Assembly: GCA_016220175.1 (NCBI GenBank)
Contig: JACRHZ010000011.1
Location: 1 to 61,463 of the forward strand
Direction: 5' to 3'
Source: Candidatus Peregrinibacteria bacterium
Lineage (GTDB): Bacteria > Patescibacteriota > Gracilibacteria > CAIRYL01
Length of the DNA: 61,463 nucleotides
Numbering within the stretch: the stretch's first letter is position 1; each line of letters opens with the position of its first letter. The position numbers were made by a program, and so were the translations under genes. The notes below the pieces were generated by a model. It was not told the DNA's origin and did no database searches. It saw nothing but the letters and a program-made list of their open reading frames with translations. This document shows, in pieces, positions 33,306-42,624 of the stretch.

Positions 33306-34007
33306 CTATAAGACTGAAAATTTCTCCTCCAAAAATTTCTTCACTTCATGCATCGCTTTTCCTCGATGAGAGATTTTATTTTTCTCGTGTGGAGAAAGCA
33401 CCGCATAGACTTCTTTTTCTCCATCCGGCAGAAAAACGGACGAAATAGGAATTCCATGAGGAATTTCACATTGTGGGGAATCAAGAAGAGTTCCCCAGGT
33501 TTCACCGCGAAATTGAATCATTTTATGGGTCGCCCGAGGACGGGCGACTCCTGAAATAAGATCGTGACCTTCGTAAGCCCACATGATAGTCGAAACACAG
33601 ATAAATTTTGCACGTTTATTTTTCTCATGCCTCATTCTTTCAAGAAAATATACGAGCCATTCTTTGTCTGATGCATTCTCCCCCGCTCCCCAACGACGTG
33701 TTTTGACTCCAAGCTCATCCTTCAGGGCTTCAATTTCTATTCCTGAATCTTCCGAAAGGGTTATAAGTCCAATTTTTTTAAAAAAATGTTTCGCTTTTTT
33801 CAGCGAATTTTCTTCATACGTTTTGCCATCTTCTTCCGCATCATTTATAAGATGAAGATCAGCAAGCGAAACAAATTCAAAGCCTTCGAGATCATGAAGC
33901 ACTTCCATGATTTCTTTGTATTTTCCTTTATTGCCAGTGGCGATGAGGAGTTTTTTCTTTCCCGTTTTGTCATCCCGGGCTTGACCCGGGATCTCAGTTT
34001 GCATCAT
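33306..34007 (-). CDS. rdgB: RdgB/HAM1-family non-canonical purine NTP pyrophosphatase
   Basis: A 233-residue protein. LLIATGNKGKYKEI, YEENSLKKAKHFFK, LSEDSGIEIEAL, and SHRGKA near the end are family motifs; it hydrolyses ITP/XTP to monophosphates. The usual FGYDP motif is replaced by HGIPISSVF, so the substrate range may differ. Two palindromes lie in frame: one encodes IPGQARD at residues 6-12 of an N-terminal extension, the other encodes VARPRA at 154-159. Without the first, the protein would begin at about KKKLLIATGNKG. Confidence 0.85.
   Translation of the reverse strand: MMQTEIPGQARDDKTGKKKLLIATGNKGKYKEIMEVLHDLEGFEFVSLADLHLINDAEEDGKTYEENSLKKAKHFFKKIGLITLSEDSGIEIEALKDELGVKTRRWGAGENASDKEWLVYFLERMRHEKNKRAKFICVSTIMWAYEGHDLISGVARPRATHKMIQFRGETWGTLLDSPQCEIPHGIPISSVFLPDGEKEVYAVLSPHEKNKISHRGKAMHEVKKFLEEKFSVL
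33529..33548. repeat. Palindromic mini-element in frame in rdgB
   Basis: GTCGCCCG-AGGA-CGGGCGAC, a perfect 8-bp stem. Read on the minus strand it encodes VARPRA within RdgB. The arms do not resemble element A, so it is a separate family. Confidence 0.75.
33972..33992. repeat. Palindromic mini-element at the start of rdgB
   Basis: ATCCCGGG-CTTGA-CCCGGGAT, an 8-bp perfect stem. The TCATCCCGGGCTTGACCCGG type is a repeat I know as common in several bacterial genomes. Here it lies in the first codons of rdgB and encodes IPGQARD. Confidence 0.75.
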
Positions 34008-34070
34008 AAAAATGAGAAAAAGTTATTGGCACCATTTACATTTTTTCAAAATAATCATGAGTTCCCCGCC

Positions 34071-34090
34071 GCGACAATCGGGATTGTCGC
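34071..34090. repeat. Palindromic mini-element between rdgB and rfbB
   Basis: GCGACAATC-GG-GATTGTCGC, a perfect 9-bp stem in the 118-nt spacer upstream of rdgB. Another palindrome follows 15 nt later. Confidence 0.7.
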
Positions 34091-34105
34091 CTTCTGTTTC
34101 GGAAT

Positions 34106-34125
34106 GCGCGACGGCGCCGTCGCGC
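34106..34125. repeat. Palindromic mini-element B, copy 1, abutting rfbB stop
   Basis: Arms GCGCGACGGC and GCCGTCGCGC with no loop. On the minus strand the element begins GTAG, and that TAG is the stop codon of rfbB. A second copy lies in frame in murC. The GTAG end is shared with element A and with the transposase palindrome. Confidence 0.75.
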
Positions 34126-35133
34126 CTACTGGTACTGCTCTGCCCGAAACTCCTCCGACTTCTTTGCACACCCCTTCACCCAATCTTGATGGTTTTTGTA
34201 CCATTCAATCGTTTCGGAAATGTATTCTTCAAACGAATGTTCTGGCTTCCAACCGAGCTCTTTTTCGATTTTTGATGGATCCATCGCATATCTTCGGTCG
34301 TGCGCGAGACGATCTTCTACAAATGTAATGAGACTTTCTGGTTTTCCAAGTTTCCTCAGAAGAATTTTCGTAATTTCCAGATTCGTTTTTTCATTATGTC
34401 CGCCGATGTTATAAACCTCACCTTCTCTTCCTTTGTGGAGCACAATGTCGATCGCGCGGCAATGATCCTTCACATAAAGCCAATCGCGAACATTTTTCCC
34501 GTCGCCATAGAGTGGAAGCGTTTCGTTTTTGAGTGCTCGAAATATGAAAAATGGAATAAGTTTTTCTGGATATTGATACGGACCGTAGTTATTTGTACAA
34601 CGAGTAATCATCACCGGGAGTTTGTATGTTTCAAAATATGAACGGACAAAAAGATCCGCACTCGCTTTTGAAGCGGCATATGGACAGTTTGGTGCGAGCG
34701 GAGTTTCTTCGGTAAAATACGTTCCCGTTGTGTCTCCGAGATCTCCATAGACTTCATCCGTGGAAATCTGAACATATCGTTTCACGCCAAACTTTTTTAC
34801 ACATTCGAGAAGATTCTGAGTTCCGAGAACATTTGTTTCGAGGAAAATTTTTGGTCCGATTATGGAACGATCCACATGTGTTTCTGCCGCAAAATTCACC
34901 ACCATTTCCGGATGGAATGTTCCAAATGCACTTTCCAGTGCTTCTTCATGAGCAATATCGCCTTGGAGAAATATGATTTTGTCGTGAACAGATGTGAGAT
35001 TTTCTCGATTTCCTGCATATGTGAGCGCATCAAACACGAGAATTTCATACGTTGGATAATTTTCAACAAGATGCTGAACGAAATTCGATCCAATAAATCC
35101 AGCGCCGCCAGCAATGAAAATTCGCTTTCCCAT
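34126..35133 (-). CDS. rfbB: dTDP-glucose 4,6-dehydratase
   Basis: A 335-residue extended SDR enzyme. GGAGFIGSN (9-17) binds NAD, TDE is at 125-127, Y152 and K156 form the YxxxK pair, and RCTNNYGPYQ and YGDGKNVRDWLYV are RfbB hallmarks. It makes dTDP-4-keto-6-deoxyglucose for surface glycans and could feed the FdtA-like isomerase at 6401. No rfbA, C or D is nearby. The stop codon is supplied by palindrome B, so the C-terminus may have been altered by that insertion. Confidence 0.95.
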   Translation of the reverse strand: MGKRIFIAGGAGFIGSNFVQHLVENYPTYEILVFDALTYAGNRENLTSVHDKIIFLQGDIAHEEALESAFGTFHPEMVVNFAAETHVDRSIIGPKIFLETNVLGTQNLLECVKKFGVKRYVQISTDEVYGDLGDTTGTYFTEETPLAPNCPYAASKASADLFVRSYFETYKLPVMITRCTNNYGPYQYPEKLIPFFIFRALKNETLPLYGDGKNVRDWLYVKDHCRAIDIVLHKGREGEVYNIGGHNEKTNLEITKILLRKLGKPESLITFVEDRLAHDRRYAMDPSKIEKELGWKPEHSFEEYISETIEWYKNHQDWVKGCAKKSEEFRAEQYQ

Positions 35134-35294
35134 GAATACGAGGTTATTTCGAAGGATATTGTAAAGAAATTTGGGAAATTGAGCACGTCAATTTGATTTT
35201 AGATTTTAGATTTTAAGTTTTAGATTACGGATACAAGTTGAAATTTTCCTATCATTTAAAATCTAAAATTTTTCGTCAATCTCTCATTTAGGTT

Positions 35295-35300
35295 TACAAT
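35295..35300 (+). promoter_or_regulatory. Putative -10 box of priA
   Basis: TACAAT ends 9 nt before the priA ATG, so transcription would start at or very near the start codon, giving a nearly leaderless message. The best -35 (TTCGTC, 17-nt spacing) is weak. The spacer before it (35140-35290) is AT-rich with repeated TTTTAGATTTTAGATTTTAAG-like runs. Confidence 0.35.
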
Positions 35301-35309
35301 GCCTCCGCT

Positions 35310-37499
35310 ATGTATACTGACATCATTCCCCATCGGTCTCTCCCTTTTGGAAGCGGAAAAATTACATTCTCTGTTCCTGAAAAATTAAAACCCAATATTC
35401 ACGTGGGACAAATTGTCGAAATTCTTTTGCGCGGAAGGCGAGAGCAGGGCTGTATCATCGATATTTTTCAAAAACACCCAGATTTTGATACGGTAGATAT
35501 TTTGAGGATACTCACTCCACAGATACTTTCAAAAAAAAGTATTGATTTTCTGGAACAAATCACCGAATATTACTTTTCGTCATATTCGAAAGCGCTTTTT
35601 CTCATGATTCCTGAAAAGATGTGGAAAAGTGATGGAATTCCGCCAACGGAATCATATTTGGTAAAGACGCGATTCATCGCGTCTCCACGTGGGACAAAAC
35701 AAAAACTCATTTTTGAAATTCTCGAAAAAAATTCTGGAAAAATGCCAGAAAAAAATCTTCGAGAAATGGCTCAAGCATCTTCTGCAGTTATTACGAATCT
35801 TCTCGAAAAGGGTCTCATGAGGAGAACTCTTGAAGAATTTATTACTCCAAAAATTCCAGAAAATTTCAATGCCTTTCCAGAATTTACAAAAGATCAAAAA
35901 AAGATTTTCACCGAGATGAAATCATCAAAAAAATCACTTTTGATGGGACCCGCGGGATCTGGAAAAACACTTCTCGCACTCAAACACGTTGCGGATGAAA
36001 TCCTGAAGGGAAAACAGGCTCTTTTTCTCGTTCCAGAAAAATTTATTTCCGCATCTTTAATTGAACTTTTTTCTCGGTTTTTTCCGAGAGAAATTTTTGA
36101 ACTCTATCATTCTGGACTTTCCGAAGGCGAAAAATGGAATATTTGGTGGAAAGTGAAAACAGGTCGGCTCAAAATCATCTTTGGAACTCGCGCGGCACTT
36201 TTCCTTCCATTTGAAAATCTCGGAATTGTGGTGGTAGATGAAGAACACGATACTTCGTATAAAAATGATCAAGCGCCGAGATATCATGTGCGAAAAGCCG
36301 CAGAAATGCTTGCGGAAATTCATGATGCGCAGCTGATTTTGCAAAGCGCGACACCGAGTCTTGAGGCCTATTATTTAACAAATACCATTTTTCATAGTGG
36401 TAGAGACAAGGCAATGCCTTGTCTCTACAAATTGTTTACATTAGAAAAACGATTCGGAAGTGACTTCCCTCCTAAAATCAATATTGTTGATCTTCGTGAA
36501 GAACTCCAACGAAAAAATTTTTCTCCATTTTCACTTCTTCTTCAGAAAAAGATTCATGAATGTCTCCAGAAGAAAAAACAGGTGCTTCTTTTTTTGAATC
36601 GTCGGGGAAAAAATTCTGCATTGGTGTGTCGTGAGTGCGGAATTTCTGTGACGTGTTCGAATTGTAAAAACCGAATCACGATTCATGAAGATCGCAATAA
36701 AAATGAATTTCTCCTCTGTCACCATTGTGGACAAATGGACAAGATTCCTTTCTCTTGCTCCAGATGCAATTCCACGAAACTCAAAGGCTTTGGTGTAGGA
36801 ACTCAAGAACTCGAAAAAGAGGCGAAAAAACTTTTTCCTCATGCAAAAATTCTTCGGGCGGATAGTGATTCAACAGCGCGAAAAAACGCATCCGAATTTC
36901 TTCTGGAAGAATTCTCTTCGGGAAAAGCGGATATTCTCATCGGAACCCAAATTATTGGAAAAGGAATTGATATTCCAAATATTGGACTCGTGGGAATTTT
37001 GCTCGCGGATATTGCGTTTCATCTTCCTGATTTTCGCGCTTCGGAATACGCATTTCAAATGCTCAGCCAAGTGGCGGGACGCACTGGACGAAAAGGAGAA
37101 GAAGGCGAAACTGTACTCCAAACCTATCTTCCTGAGCATCCCGCTGTCCAATTTTGCGGAAAACATAATTTTCAAGAGTTTTATGACCAGGAAATGATGG
37201 AAAGAAAATCGCTTTCTTTTCCGCCATTTACAAAGAGTATTCGACTGATTTTTGTGGATTATTCTGAAAAAAAAGCGAAGGAAAAATCGGAAAAATGGAA
37301 GGTCCGACTTGTAAAAAAATGGCACTCACTTTTTCCAAAAGAACACTTTTTTATTTCCTTGGCTCCGGCGATGACAAAGAAGCAACATGACAAATTTCAC
37401 TACCATATTTTCATTATGGGAAATCATCCAGAATGGCTTCTTAATGCCGAAAATTTGAGCGGAATTCGCATCGACAGAGACCCTGTCGACAGCTTTTGA
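35310..37499 (+). CDS. priA: Primosomal protein N' (replication restart helicase PriA)
   Basis: A 729-residue helicase. N-terminal DNA-binding and winged-helix regions are followed by Walker A GPAGSGKT (about 213), VVDEEHDTSY, SATPSLEAYY, and a zinc-binding block of eight Cys (CREC, CSNC, CHHC, CSRC), then GTQIIGKGIDIPN and QVAGRTGRKGEEG. It reloads the replisome at stalled forks. Two palindromes are read in frame: VKTRFIASPR at 118-127 and RDKAMPCLY at 365-373. Both fall in loops between conserved blocks, so the core is intact. Confidence 0.95.
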   Translation: MYTDIIPHRSLPFGSGKITFSVPEKLKPNIHVGQIVEILLRGRREQGCIIDIFQKHPDFDTVDILRILTPQILSKKSIDFLEQITEYYFSSYSKALFLMIPEKMWKSDGIPPTESYLVKTRFIASPRGTKQKLIFEILEKNSGKMPEKNLREMAQASSAVITNLLEKGLMRRTLEEFITPKIPENFNAFPEFTKDQKKIFTEMKSSKKSLLMGPAGSGKTLLALKHVADEILKGKQALFLVPEKFISASLIELFSRFFPREIFELYHSGLSEGEKWNIWWKVKTGRLKIIFGTRAALFLPFENLGIVVVDEEHDTSYKNDQAPRYHVRKAAEMLAEIHDAQLILQSATPSLEAYYLTNTIFHSGRDKAMPCLYKLFTLEKRFGSDFPPKINIVDLREELQRKNFSPFSLLLQKKIHECLQKKKQVLLFLNRRGKNSALVCRECGISVTCSNCKNRITIHEDRNKNEFLLCHHCGQMDKIPFSCSRCNSTKLKGFGVGTQELEKEAKKLFPHAKILRADSDSTARKNASEFLLEEFSSGKADILIGTQIIGKGIDIPNIGLVGILLADIAFHLPDFRASEYAFQMLSQVAGRTGRKGEEGETVLQTYLPEHPAVQFCGKHNFQEFYDQEMMERKSLSFPPFTKSIRLIFVDYSEKKAKEKSEKWKVRLVKKWHSLFPKEHFFISLAPAMTKKQHDKFHYHIFIMGNHPEWLLNAENLSGIRIDRDPVDSF
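35661..35688. repeat. Degenerate palindromic mini-element in frame in priA
   Basis: Arms GTAAAGACGCGA and TCGCGTCTCCAC around TTCA; they pair with two G-T type mismatches. The GTA-AGAC start and TCT-C-AC end make it a relative of element A with a different core. It encodes VKTRFIASP. Confidence 0.7.
36400..36428. repeat. Palindromic mini-element A, copy 2, in frame in priA
   Basis: Identical over all 29 bp to the copy in ileS (arm GTAGAGACAAGGCA, central A), and the next 5 bases AAATT are also the same. It is read in the same frame and gives the same peptide, RDKAMPCLY, placed between the helicase motif with SATPSLEAYY and the strand TLEKRF. Confidence 0.92.
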
Positions 37500-37576
37500 T
37501 TGTCAGAAGTGAATTGACGAAAACTTAGAACGCATTTATAAATGTGCGCGATTTTTATAATTTTTTATTTTACTTT

Positions 37577-37756
37577 ATGCGAGACATATTTGAAGGTTTT
37601 GAGAACCAAAATCTTACAGGGTGTGTTAATCTCGGTAACAGTCCTCGTGGACCTCTAACAGCCCCGGCGACTCCTGTTCCTCGTGAACAATCCAAAGGAA
37701 CTAAGGAGGCGACTCGAAGAGTTCTTGGTACTATCCTTGAAGACGATTCAGAGTAA
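37577..37756 (+). CDS. Small hypothetical protein
   Basis: A 59-residue frame starting MRDIFEGFENQNLTGCVNLG, followed by a Pro-rich middle and a charged end (GTKEATRRVLGTILEDDSE). No family is recognised. It lies between priA and the convergent map gene. The start at 37577 is chosen because the upstream codons from 37544 are AT-rich filler. It could be a real small protein or a chance frame. Confidence 0.4.
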   Translation: MRDIFEGFENQNLTGCVNLGNSPRGPLTAPATPVPREQSKGTKEATRRVLGTILEDDSE

Positions 37757-37797
37757 AAAAACTAATCGCACTTGAGCATCATTGAGAAAAAAATTTC

Positions 37798-38553
37798 TCA
37801 AATCGTCAATATTTCCACTCCTTTCCCCGTCACGAGCACCGTGTGCTCAAACTGCGCGGAAAGTGCGCCGTCGACCGTGCGAACTGTCCATTTGTCTTTT
37901 GGATCCACAATTATTTTCCAGTTTTTAGAAATATTGATCATCGGTTCTACAGTGAATGTCATTCCTGCTTCCAGTCGTGGACCTTTTTGTCCGGAATCGT
38001 AATGCAGCACATGCGGATCTTCATGAAACGCTCTTCCGATACCGTGTCCCGTGAAATCACGAACAATTCCGTATCCAAATTTTGAGACATATTTTTCAAT
38101 TGCTTTTCCGATTTCGTTCAGAAAAATATTCGGCTTGATGACTTCGATTCCCTTCATCATCGCCTTTTTAGTGCGTTCGACGAGAAGTTTCGCCTCTTCT
38201 GAAACCTCACCAATGAGAAACATGCACGATGTATCGCCATGAAATCCGTCACGAATTATGGTGACATCAACATTTACAATATCGCCATTTTTGAGAATAT
38301 CCGTTTCAGACGGAATTCCGTGACACACGACCTCGTTTATGGACGTGCAAATGGATTTTGGAAACCCGCGGTAATTGAGCGGAGCAGAAATCCATCCATT
38401 TTTAGTGATGTATTCATGGCAACGATCATTAATTTCCAAAGTGGAAGCGCCTTCTTTCACAAACGGAGTGATGAAATCAAGGACAGAAGCAGCAGCGCGA
38501 CCTGCAACACGCATTTTTTTGATTTCGTCGGGTGATTTAATGGTGATTCCCAT
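37798..38553 (-). CDS. map: Methionine aminopeptidase, type I
   Basis: A 251-residue protein with the pita-bread fold. Metal ligands are seen in NVDVTIIRDGFHGDTS (two Asp), GHGIGRAFHEDP (His), FTVEPMI (Glu) and the final SAQFEHTVLVT (Glu). H in APLNYRGFP-CTSINEVVCHGIP is the substrate-side His. It removes initiator Met from new proteins. It starts 2 nt after the stop of the transposase gene and is likely cotranscribed with tpiA. Confidence 0.96.
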   Translation of the reverse strand: MGITIKSPDEIKKMRVAGRAAASVLDFITPFVKEGASTLEINDRCHEYITKNGWISAPLNYRGFPKSICTSINEVVCHGIPSETDILKNGDIVNVDVTIIRDGFHGDTSCMFLIGEVSEEAKLLVERTKKAMMKGIEVIKPNIFLNEIGKAIEKYVSKFGYGIVRDFTGHGIGRAFHEDPHVLHYDSGQKGPRLEAGMTFTVEPMINISKNWKIIVDPKDKWTVRTVDGALSAQFEHTVLVTGKGVEILTI

Positions 38554-38555
38554 GT

Positions 38556-39206
38556 TTAATAACGAGCGAAATGCATCCGAGGATCTTCTTCGAATTTTCT
38601 AAAAAATTCATTCATAAGCTTTTTATCCTCACGATCAGGTTCCCAGTTTTTCGGATTATTTTCAATGTATTCGGCAATTACCGCATATTCACGATCATTG
38701 CGGATGATGCGATCGTAGTAAGAGCGTTGCCAGGCAAAGGAGGTATTTGGGAATTGTTTGTTTATGATCCTCGTAACAGATGACTTAAAACCATGAATAA
38801 CTCTTGGCAAAATCATATTTGCTCGACGAATTCGTAGGGGCGGCAGATCTGCCGCCCCTACGTTTGGGTTTCTTACCACTATATCTTTATCTTTATTTAA
38901 TTTTTTTGCCATTAATTTTTCATTTATAAAAAACTCATCCTCAATCATCACAATGCCATGCACATGATCTGGCATCACCACAAATACATCGATACTCACA
39001 TTTGGAAAATGCTTCGGAATCTCATTCCAACATTCATACACAACATTCCCAACTGCGGAAATACACATTTTTTCATTTCGAATCTCACCAAAAAACTCTT
39101 CTCTATTTTCTGTACAAATCGTGACAAAATAATACCCTGGATCACTGTAATTATATTCCTCAAGCCGGACTAATTTTCGCCGGTTTTCAGGCATGTTATT
39201 TTCCAA
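38556..39206 (-). CDS. REP-associated tyrosine transposase (RAYT, Y1/HUH fold)
   Basis: A 216-residue protein. H81 and H83 in MPDHVHGIV form the HUH metal site, and the catalytic Tyr is Y163 or Y164 in WQRSYYDRIIRN. YYFVTICTENR and YIENNPKNW are family markers. RAYTs cut single-stranded DNA and are thought to move REP palindromes. Its start overlaps the tpiA end by 11 nt and it ends 2 nt before map, so it sits inside a housekeeping operon. A palindrome is read in frame and encodes VGAADLPPL (116-124). Confidence 0.93.
   Translation of the reverse strand: MENNMPENRRKLVRLEEYNYSDPGYYFVTICTENREEFFGEIRNEKMCISAVGNVVYECWNEIPKHFPNVSIDVFVVMPDHVHGIVMIEDEFFINEKLMAKKLNKDKDIVVRNPNVGAADLPPLRIRRANMILPRVIHGFKSSVTRIINKQFPNTSFAWQRSYYDRIIRNDREYAVIAEYIENNPKNWEPDREDKKLMNEFFRKFEEDPRMHFARY
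38834..38861. repeat. Palindromic mini-element in frame in the RAYT gene
   Basis: A 28-bp perfect palindrome: arm GTAGGGGCGGCAGA followed directly by its reverse complement. The GTAG and CTAC ends match element A, but the core differs. It lies in a poorly conserved loop of the transposase, between its HUH motif and its catalytic Tyr. Confidence 0.88.
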
Positions 39207-39870
39207 TTTTCGAAACTAAATCGAGCAAAACTCGCTTCTGATCTTCTGCTTTCGTCACTCCGCTTGCAAGGAGAACGCCAACTGCGCCAAGTTCCAATGC
39301 GATTTTTACATCTTCTCCATTTTTCACTCCTGCTCCGACAAGCACTTTCCCGGCACCGATTTTCCGAACGCTCTCGCTGATAAGTTCCGGACGAGCAGAA
39401 GAGACGGAAATGTCTCCACCAATGAGCTCTGGTGGCTCTACTGCAATAAGATCGGGGTGAAATTTTTCCATAATTTTCGCTCCTTCTTCGTCAGTTTCTG
39501 CGCAGACAATCACGAAAAGTCCTGCTTCTTTTGCCCTTTGAATACGTTTTCCAAGCAGTTCAAAGCCATTAACACGATCTTCTGAATGATTGAGGAGTGT
39601 TCCAAAAGCACCTGCTTTTTTCACTTCTTCTGGAACAATCTTCCCCGTAGACGATCCATATCCGCCTTCGTCAATATGCTCAGCAAAAACAGGGATTTCT
39701 GACCCAAATTTCCCTGAAATCTGACGGAGATCGAGTGCAGAAACTGCAACCCCAAAGGTAACGCCTGTCTCTTTTTGCGCCTCCGCATGGAGTTCAGACA
39801 ATCGAATAGCCGCATCACCAAGCGCTGAAGGATAGTTTTTATAATTAGTGAGAATGATCGGGAGTTTCAT
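39196..39870 (-). CDS. tpiA: Triosephosphate isomerase, archaeal type
   Basis: A 224-residue protein, shorter than bacterial TIM (about 250). ILTNYKNYPSAL (N9, K11), LLNHSED with the catalytic His, and LIAVEPPELIGGD with the catalytic Glu follow the archaeal pattern. GAGVKNGEDVKIALELGAVGVLLASG is the phosphate-binding end. It interconverts DHAP and glyceraldehyde 3-phosphate. The ATG giving MKLPIILTNYKN was chosen; the longer frame to 39939 adds a spurious hydrophobic lead. Confidence 0.93.
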   Translation of the reverse strand: MKLPIILTNYKNYPSALGDAAIRLSELHAEAQKETGVTFGVAVSALDLRQISGKFGSEIPVFAEHIDEGGYGSSTGKIVPEEVKKAGAFGTLLNHSEDRVNGFELLGKRIQRAKEAGLFVIVCAETDEEGAKIMEKFHPDLIAVEPPELIGGDISVSSARPELISESVRKIGAGKVLVGAGVKNGEDVKIALELGAVGVLLASGVTKAEDQKRVLLDLVSKIGK

Positions 39871-40027
39871 GTTTTGAGAGAGAAAAAAAGCGGGAAGCAA
39901 AACCAAGAGCATTGTCTCAAAGAACCATCTAAAATTCAAAACCTAAAATTCATAATTCCTTGCATTATCTCTTCCTTTCCTGCCGTTTTTCTGGTACATT
40001 TCCTCTGAAATTTCGACCAGTATCTTT

Positions 40028-42586
40028 ATGAATGCTGCTGCTTCTGACACACCTCAAAAAAAAGGAGAAAATCTCCAAATGTCTGCCCTTCTTCGAGAAT
40101 CTCCAGAACGAGAGATTGTCCAGGAAATGGAGGAGAGTTACCTCGATTATGCCATGAGCGTAATTGTTTCCAGGGCTCTTCCCGATATTCGTGATGGACT
40201 TAAACCCGTTCATCGGAGAATTTTATATGCCATGCATAAACTCGGCATTACTTCGCGTGCAAAATTTGTCAAATCGGCTCGAGTCGTGGGAGAAGTGATT
40301 GGTAAATATCATCCTCATGGAGATAGCGCTGTATATGACTCCATGGTGCGAATGGCACAAGATTTTTCGCTTCGGGCGCCACTTGTCCGAGGACAGGGAA
40401 ACTTTGGATCAATTGATGGTGATCCTCCAGCGGCGATGAGGTATACAGAAGCAAAAATGGAGCAAATTTCTGACGAACTTCTTGCGGATTTGGAGAAGGA
40501 AACAGTAGATTTTCGTGATAACTATGATGGATCTTTGGAAGAGCCGACGGTACTTCCTGCAAAAATTCCGAATCTCCTTTTAAATGGTGCGATGGGAATT
40601 GCTGTCGGAATGGCCACCAACATTCCTCCTCATAACTTGGGAGAACTCATCGATGGTCTGCTCCATCTTTCTGAACATCCAGATGCAGAAGTAGGCGATC
40701 TCATGGAATATATTAAGGGACCAGATTTTCCTACATCGGGAACTATTTATGATGTGGATGTCATTCGCCAAGCATACGCCTCAGGAAGAGGAAGTATTAT
40801 TATGAGGGGAAAAGCTGAGGTTGAAGAGGTTCATGGAAAATATCAGATTGTTATCACTGAAATTCCTTATCAGGTGAACAAATCTGTTCTCGTGGAAAGA
40901 ATTGCTGATCTCGTGCGAGAAAAAATAATTCAGGGAGTTTCGAATCTCACAGATGAGTCAAATCGTGATGGGATTCGTATTGTTTTGGAACTTAAGAAAG
41001 ATGCTTTTCCGAACAAGGTTTTGAATGTTATTTACAAGCATACGCCGCTTCAGAGTTCATTTGGATGCAATTTTATCGCTCTCGGAGAGCGCGGTTTTCA
41101 ACCGAGACTTTTTGATCTCAAAAGTCTTTTGGAAGAGTTTATTCTTCATCGCAAAGAAATTATTACAAAGCGAACAAAGTATGATTTGAAAATTGCAGAA
41201 GCTCGGGCGCACATTCTCGAGGGACTCAAGAAGGCACTTGATCATATCGATGCCATTATTACCCTCATTAAGGCAAGCGCCACAAAAGAGATTGCGAAGG
41301 AGAACCTTATGAAAAAATTTAAATTTTCAGATCTTCAGAGTGATGCCATTCTCGCAATGAGACTTCAAACTCTTGCCGGACTTGAGCGGAAAAAAATCGA
41401 TAATGAACTCAAGGAAAAACACGATTTTATTGCTGATTGTAAAGATATTCTTGCAAAACCGAGTCGAATACTAAAAATTATGAAAACTGAACTTTTAGAG
41501 ATCAAAGAAAAATATGCAACTCCCCGAAAAACGGAAATTATTCCGCATGCTCTTGGGAAATTTAATGCTAAAGACACCATCCCTAATTCCCGCATGCTCG
41601 TTACCGTAACTCAAAATGGATCCATTAAACGAATGCCGGCAAGTTCATATAAAACACAGAGCAGAGGAGGAAAAGGACTCATGGGATCACTCGGAAATTC
41701 TGAAGATGAGATGCAGATTGTGCTCTTCACACAAAATCATAATGACCTCATGTTTTTTACAAGTAAAGGACGTGTTCTTATGCTCCCAGCGTACGAAATT
41801 CCTGAAGCATCTCGAACAGCAAAGGGACAGAACGTGATAAATTTTTTACAACTTCAAGAGAATGAATCTATTACCGCTATTTTGAATTTTACAGAATCAA
41901 AAAATTCATACCTTTTCATGTGCACAAAACATGGAACGGTAAAAAAGACGAAGGTAGAATTTTTTCAAAATGTACGAAAAAGTGGAATTATTGCCATTCA
42001 TCTGAAGGACAATGACGCTCTGAATTGGGTGAACATTTGTTCTGAGGGAGACGAGGTCATGATTGTGACAAAAGAAGGGAAAGGAATTCGATTTAAAGAA
42101 GACGACGTAAGACCAATGGGAAGAACTGCATCCGGCGTAAGAGGTATTCGTCTCAAGGCAAACGATGAAGTGGTAGAAATGACACTCGTCCAATCAGGAA
42201 ATGAAAAATTAGAGCTTCTTGTGGTTATGGAAAATGGACTTGGAAAAATGACTGAGGTGAGTGAATATCGCTCACAAACTCGAGGAGGAACAGGAGTGAA
42301 AACAGCAAACGTTACGGCAAAAACCGGAAAAGTTGTTGGGGCAAAAGTTCTCGATCCGGAAATTCCGAGTGATTTAATTCTCACGAGCACGTCCGGACAA
42401 GCGATGCGTATGTCGACAAGAAATATTCCTTCTCAGGGACGCGCAACTCAAGGAGTTATTCTTATGCGCCTTCCTCAAGCTGAAGTTATCTCCAGCATCG
42501 CTCTTCTCCCGGAAAAAGACGAAGAAGGAGAAAAGGGCTCCGATACACAAGAATCAGAGGACTCAGCAGAAACCTCTGACACCTAA
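40028..42586 (+). CDS. gyrA: DNA gyrase subunit A
   Basis: An 852-residue type IIA topoisomerase A subunit. [39 protein letters not shown] and [10 protein letters not shown] (catalytic Tyr after Arg) are present. The C-terminal beta-pinwheel starts after about residue 510 and contains a GyrA-box-like [10 protein letters not shown], which separates gyrase from Topo IV ParC. The tail is acidic ([20 protein letters not shown]), as in other gyrases. It introduces negative supercoils with GyrB, which is not in the window. Confidence 0.95.
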   Translation: MNAAASDTPQKKGENLQMSALLRESPEREIVQEMEESYLDYAMSVIVSRALPDIRDGLKPVHRRILYAMHKLGITSRAKFVKSARVVGEVIGKYHPHGDSAVYDSMVRMAQDFSLRAPLVRGQGNFGSIDGDPPAAMRYTEAKMEQISDELLADLEKETVDFRDNYDGSLEEPTVLPAKIPNLLLNGAMGIAVGMATNIPPHNLGELIDGLLHLSEHPDAEVGDLMEYIKGPDFPTSGTIYDVDVIRQAYASGRGSIIMRGKAEVEEVHGKYQIVITEIPYQVNKSVLVERIADLVREKIIQGVSNLTDESNRDGIRIVLELKKDAFPNKVLNVIYKHTPLQSSFGCNFIALGERGFQPRLFDLKSLLEEFILHRKEIITKRTKYDLKIAEARAHILEGLKKALDHIDAIITLIKASATKEIAKENLMKKFKFSDLQSDAILAMRLQTLAGLERKKIDNELKEKHDFIADCKDILAKPSRILKIMKTELLEIKEKYATPRKTEIIPHALGKFNAKDTIPNSRMLVTVTQNGSIKRMPASSYKTQSRGGKGLMGSLGNSEDEMQIVLFTQNHNDLMFFTSKGRVLMLPAYEIPEASRTAKGQNVINFLQLQENESITAILNFTESKNSYLFMCTKHGTVKKTKVEFFQNVRKSGIIAIHLKDNDALNWVNICSEGDEVMIVTKEGKGIRFKEDDVRPMGRTASGVRGIRLKANDEVVEMTLVQSGNEKLELLVVMENGLGKMTEVSEYRSQTRGGTGVKTANVTAKTGKVVGAKVLDPEIPSDLILTSTSGQAMRMSTRNIPSQGRATQGVILMRLPQAEVISSIALLPEKDEEGEKGSDTQESEDSAETSDT

Positions 42587-42624
42587 ACTTCCTTGTTTTT
42601 TCTCACCTCAGACAGATAAAAGTG

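Noticed and set aside
36400-36428. Palindrome as a terminator inside priA
   Set aside because: There is no T-run, it is read in frame, and the same unit occurs in ileS in the same frame.
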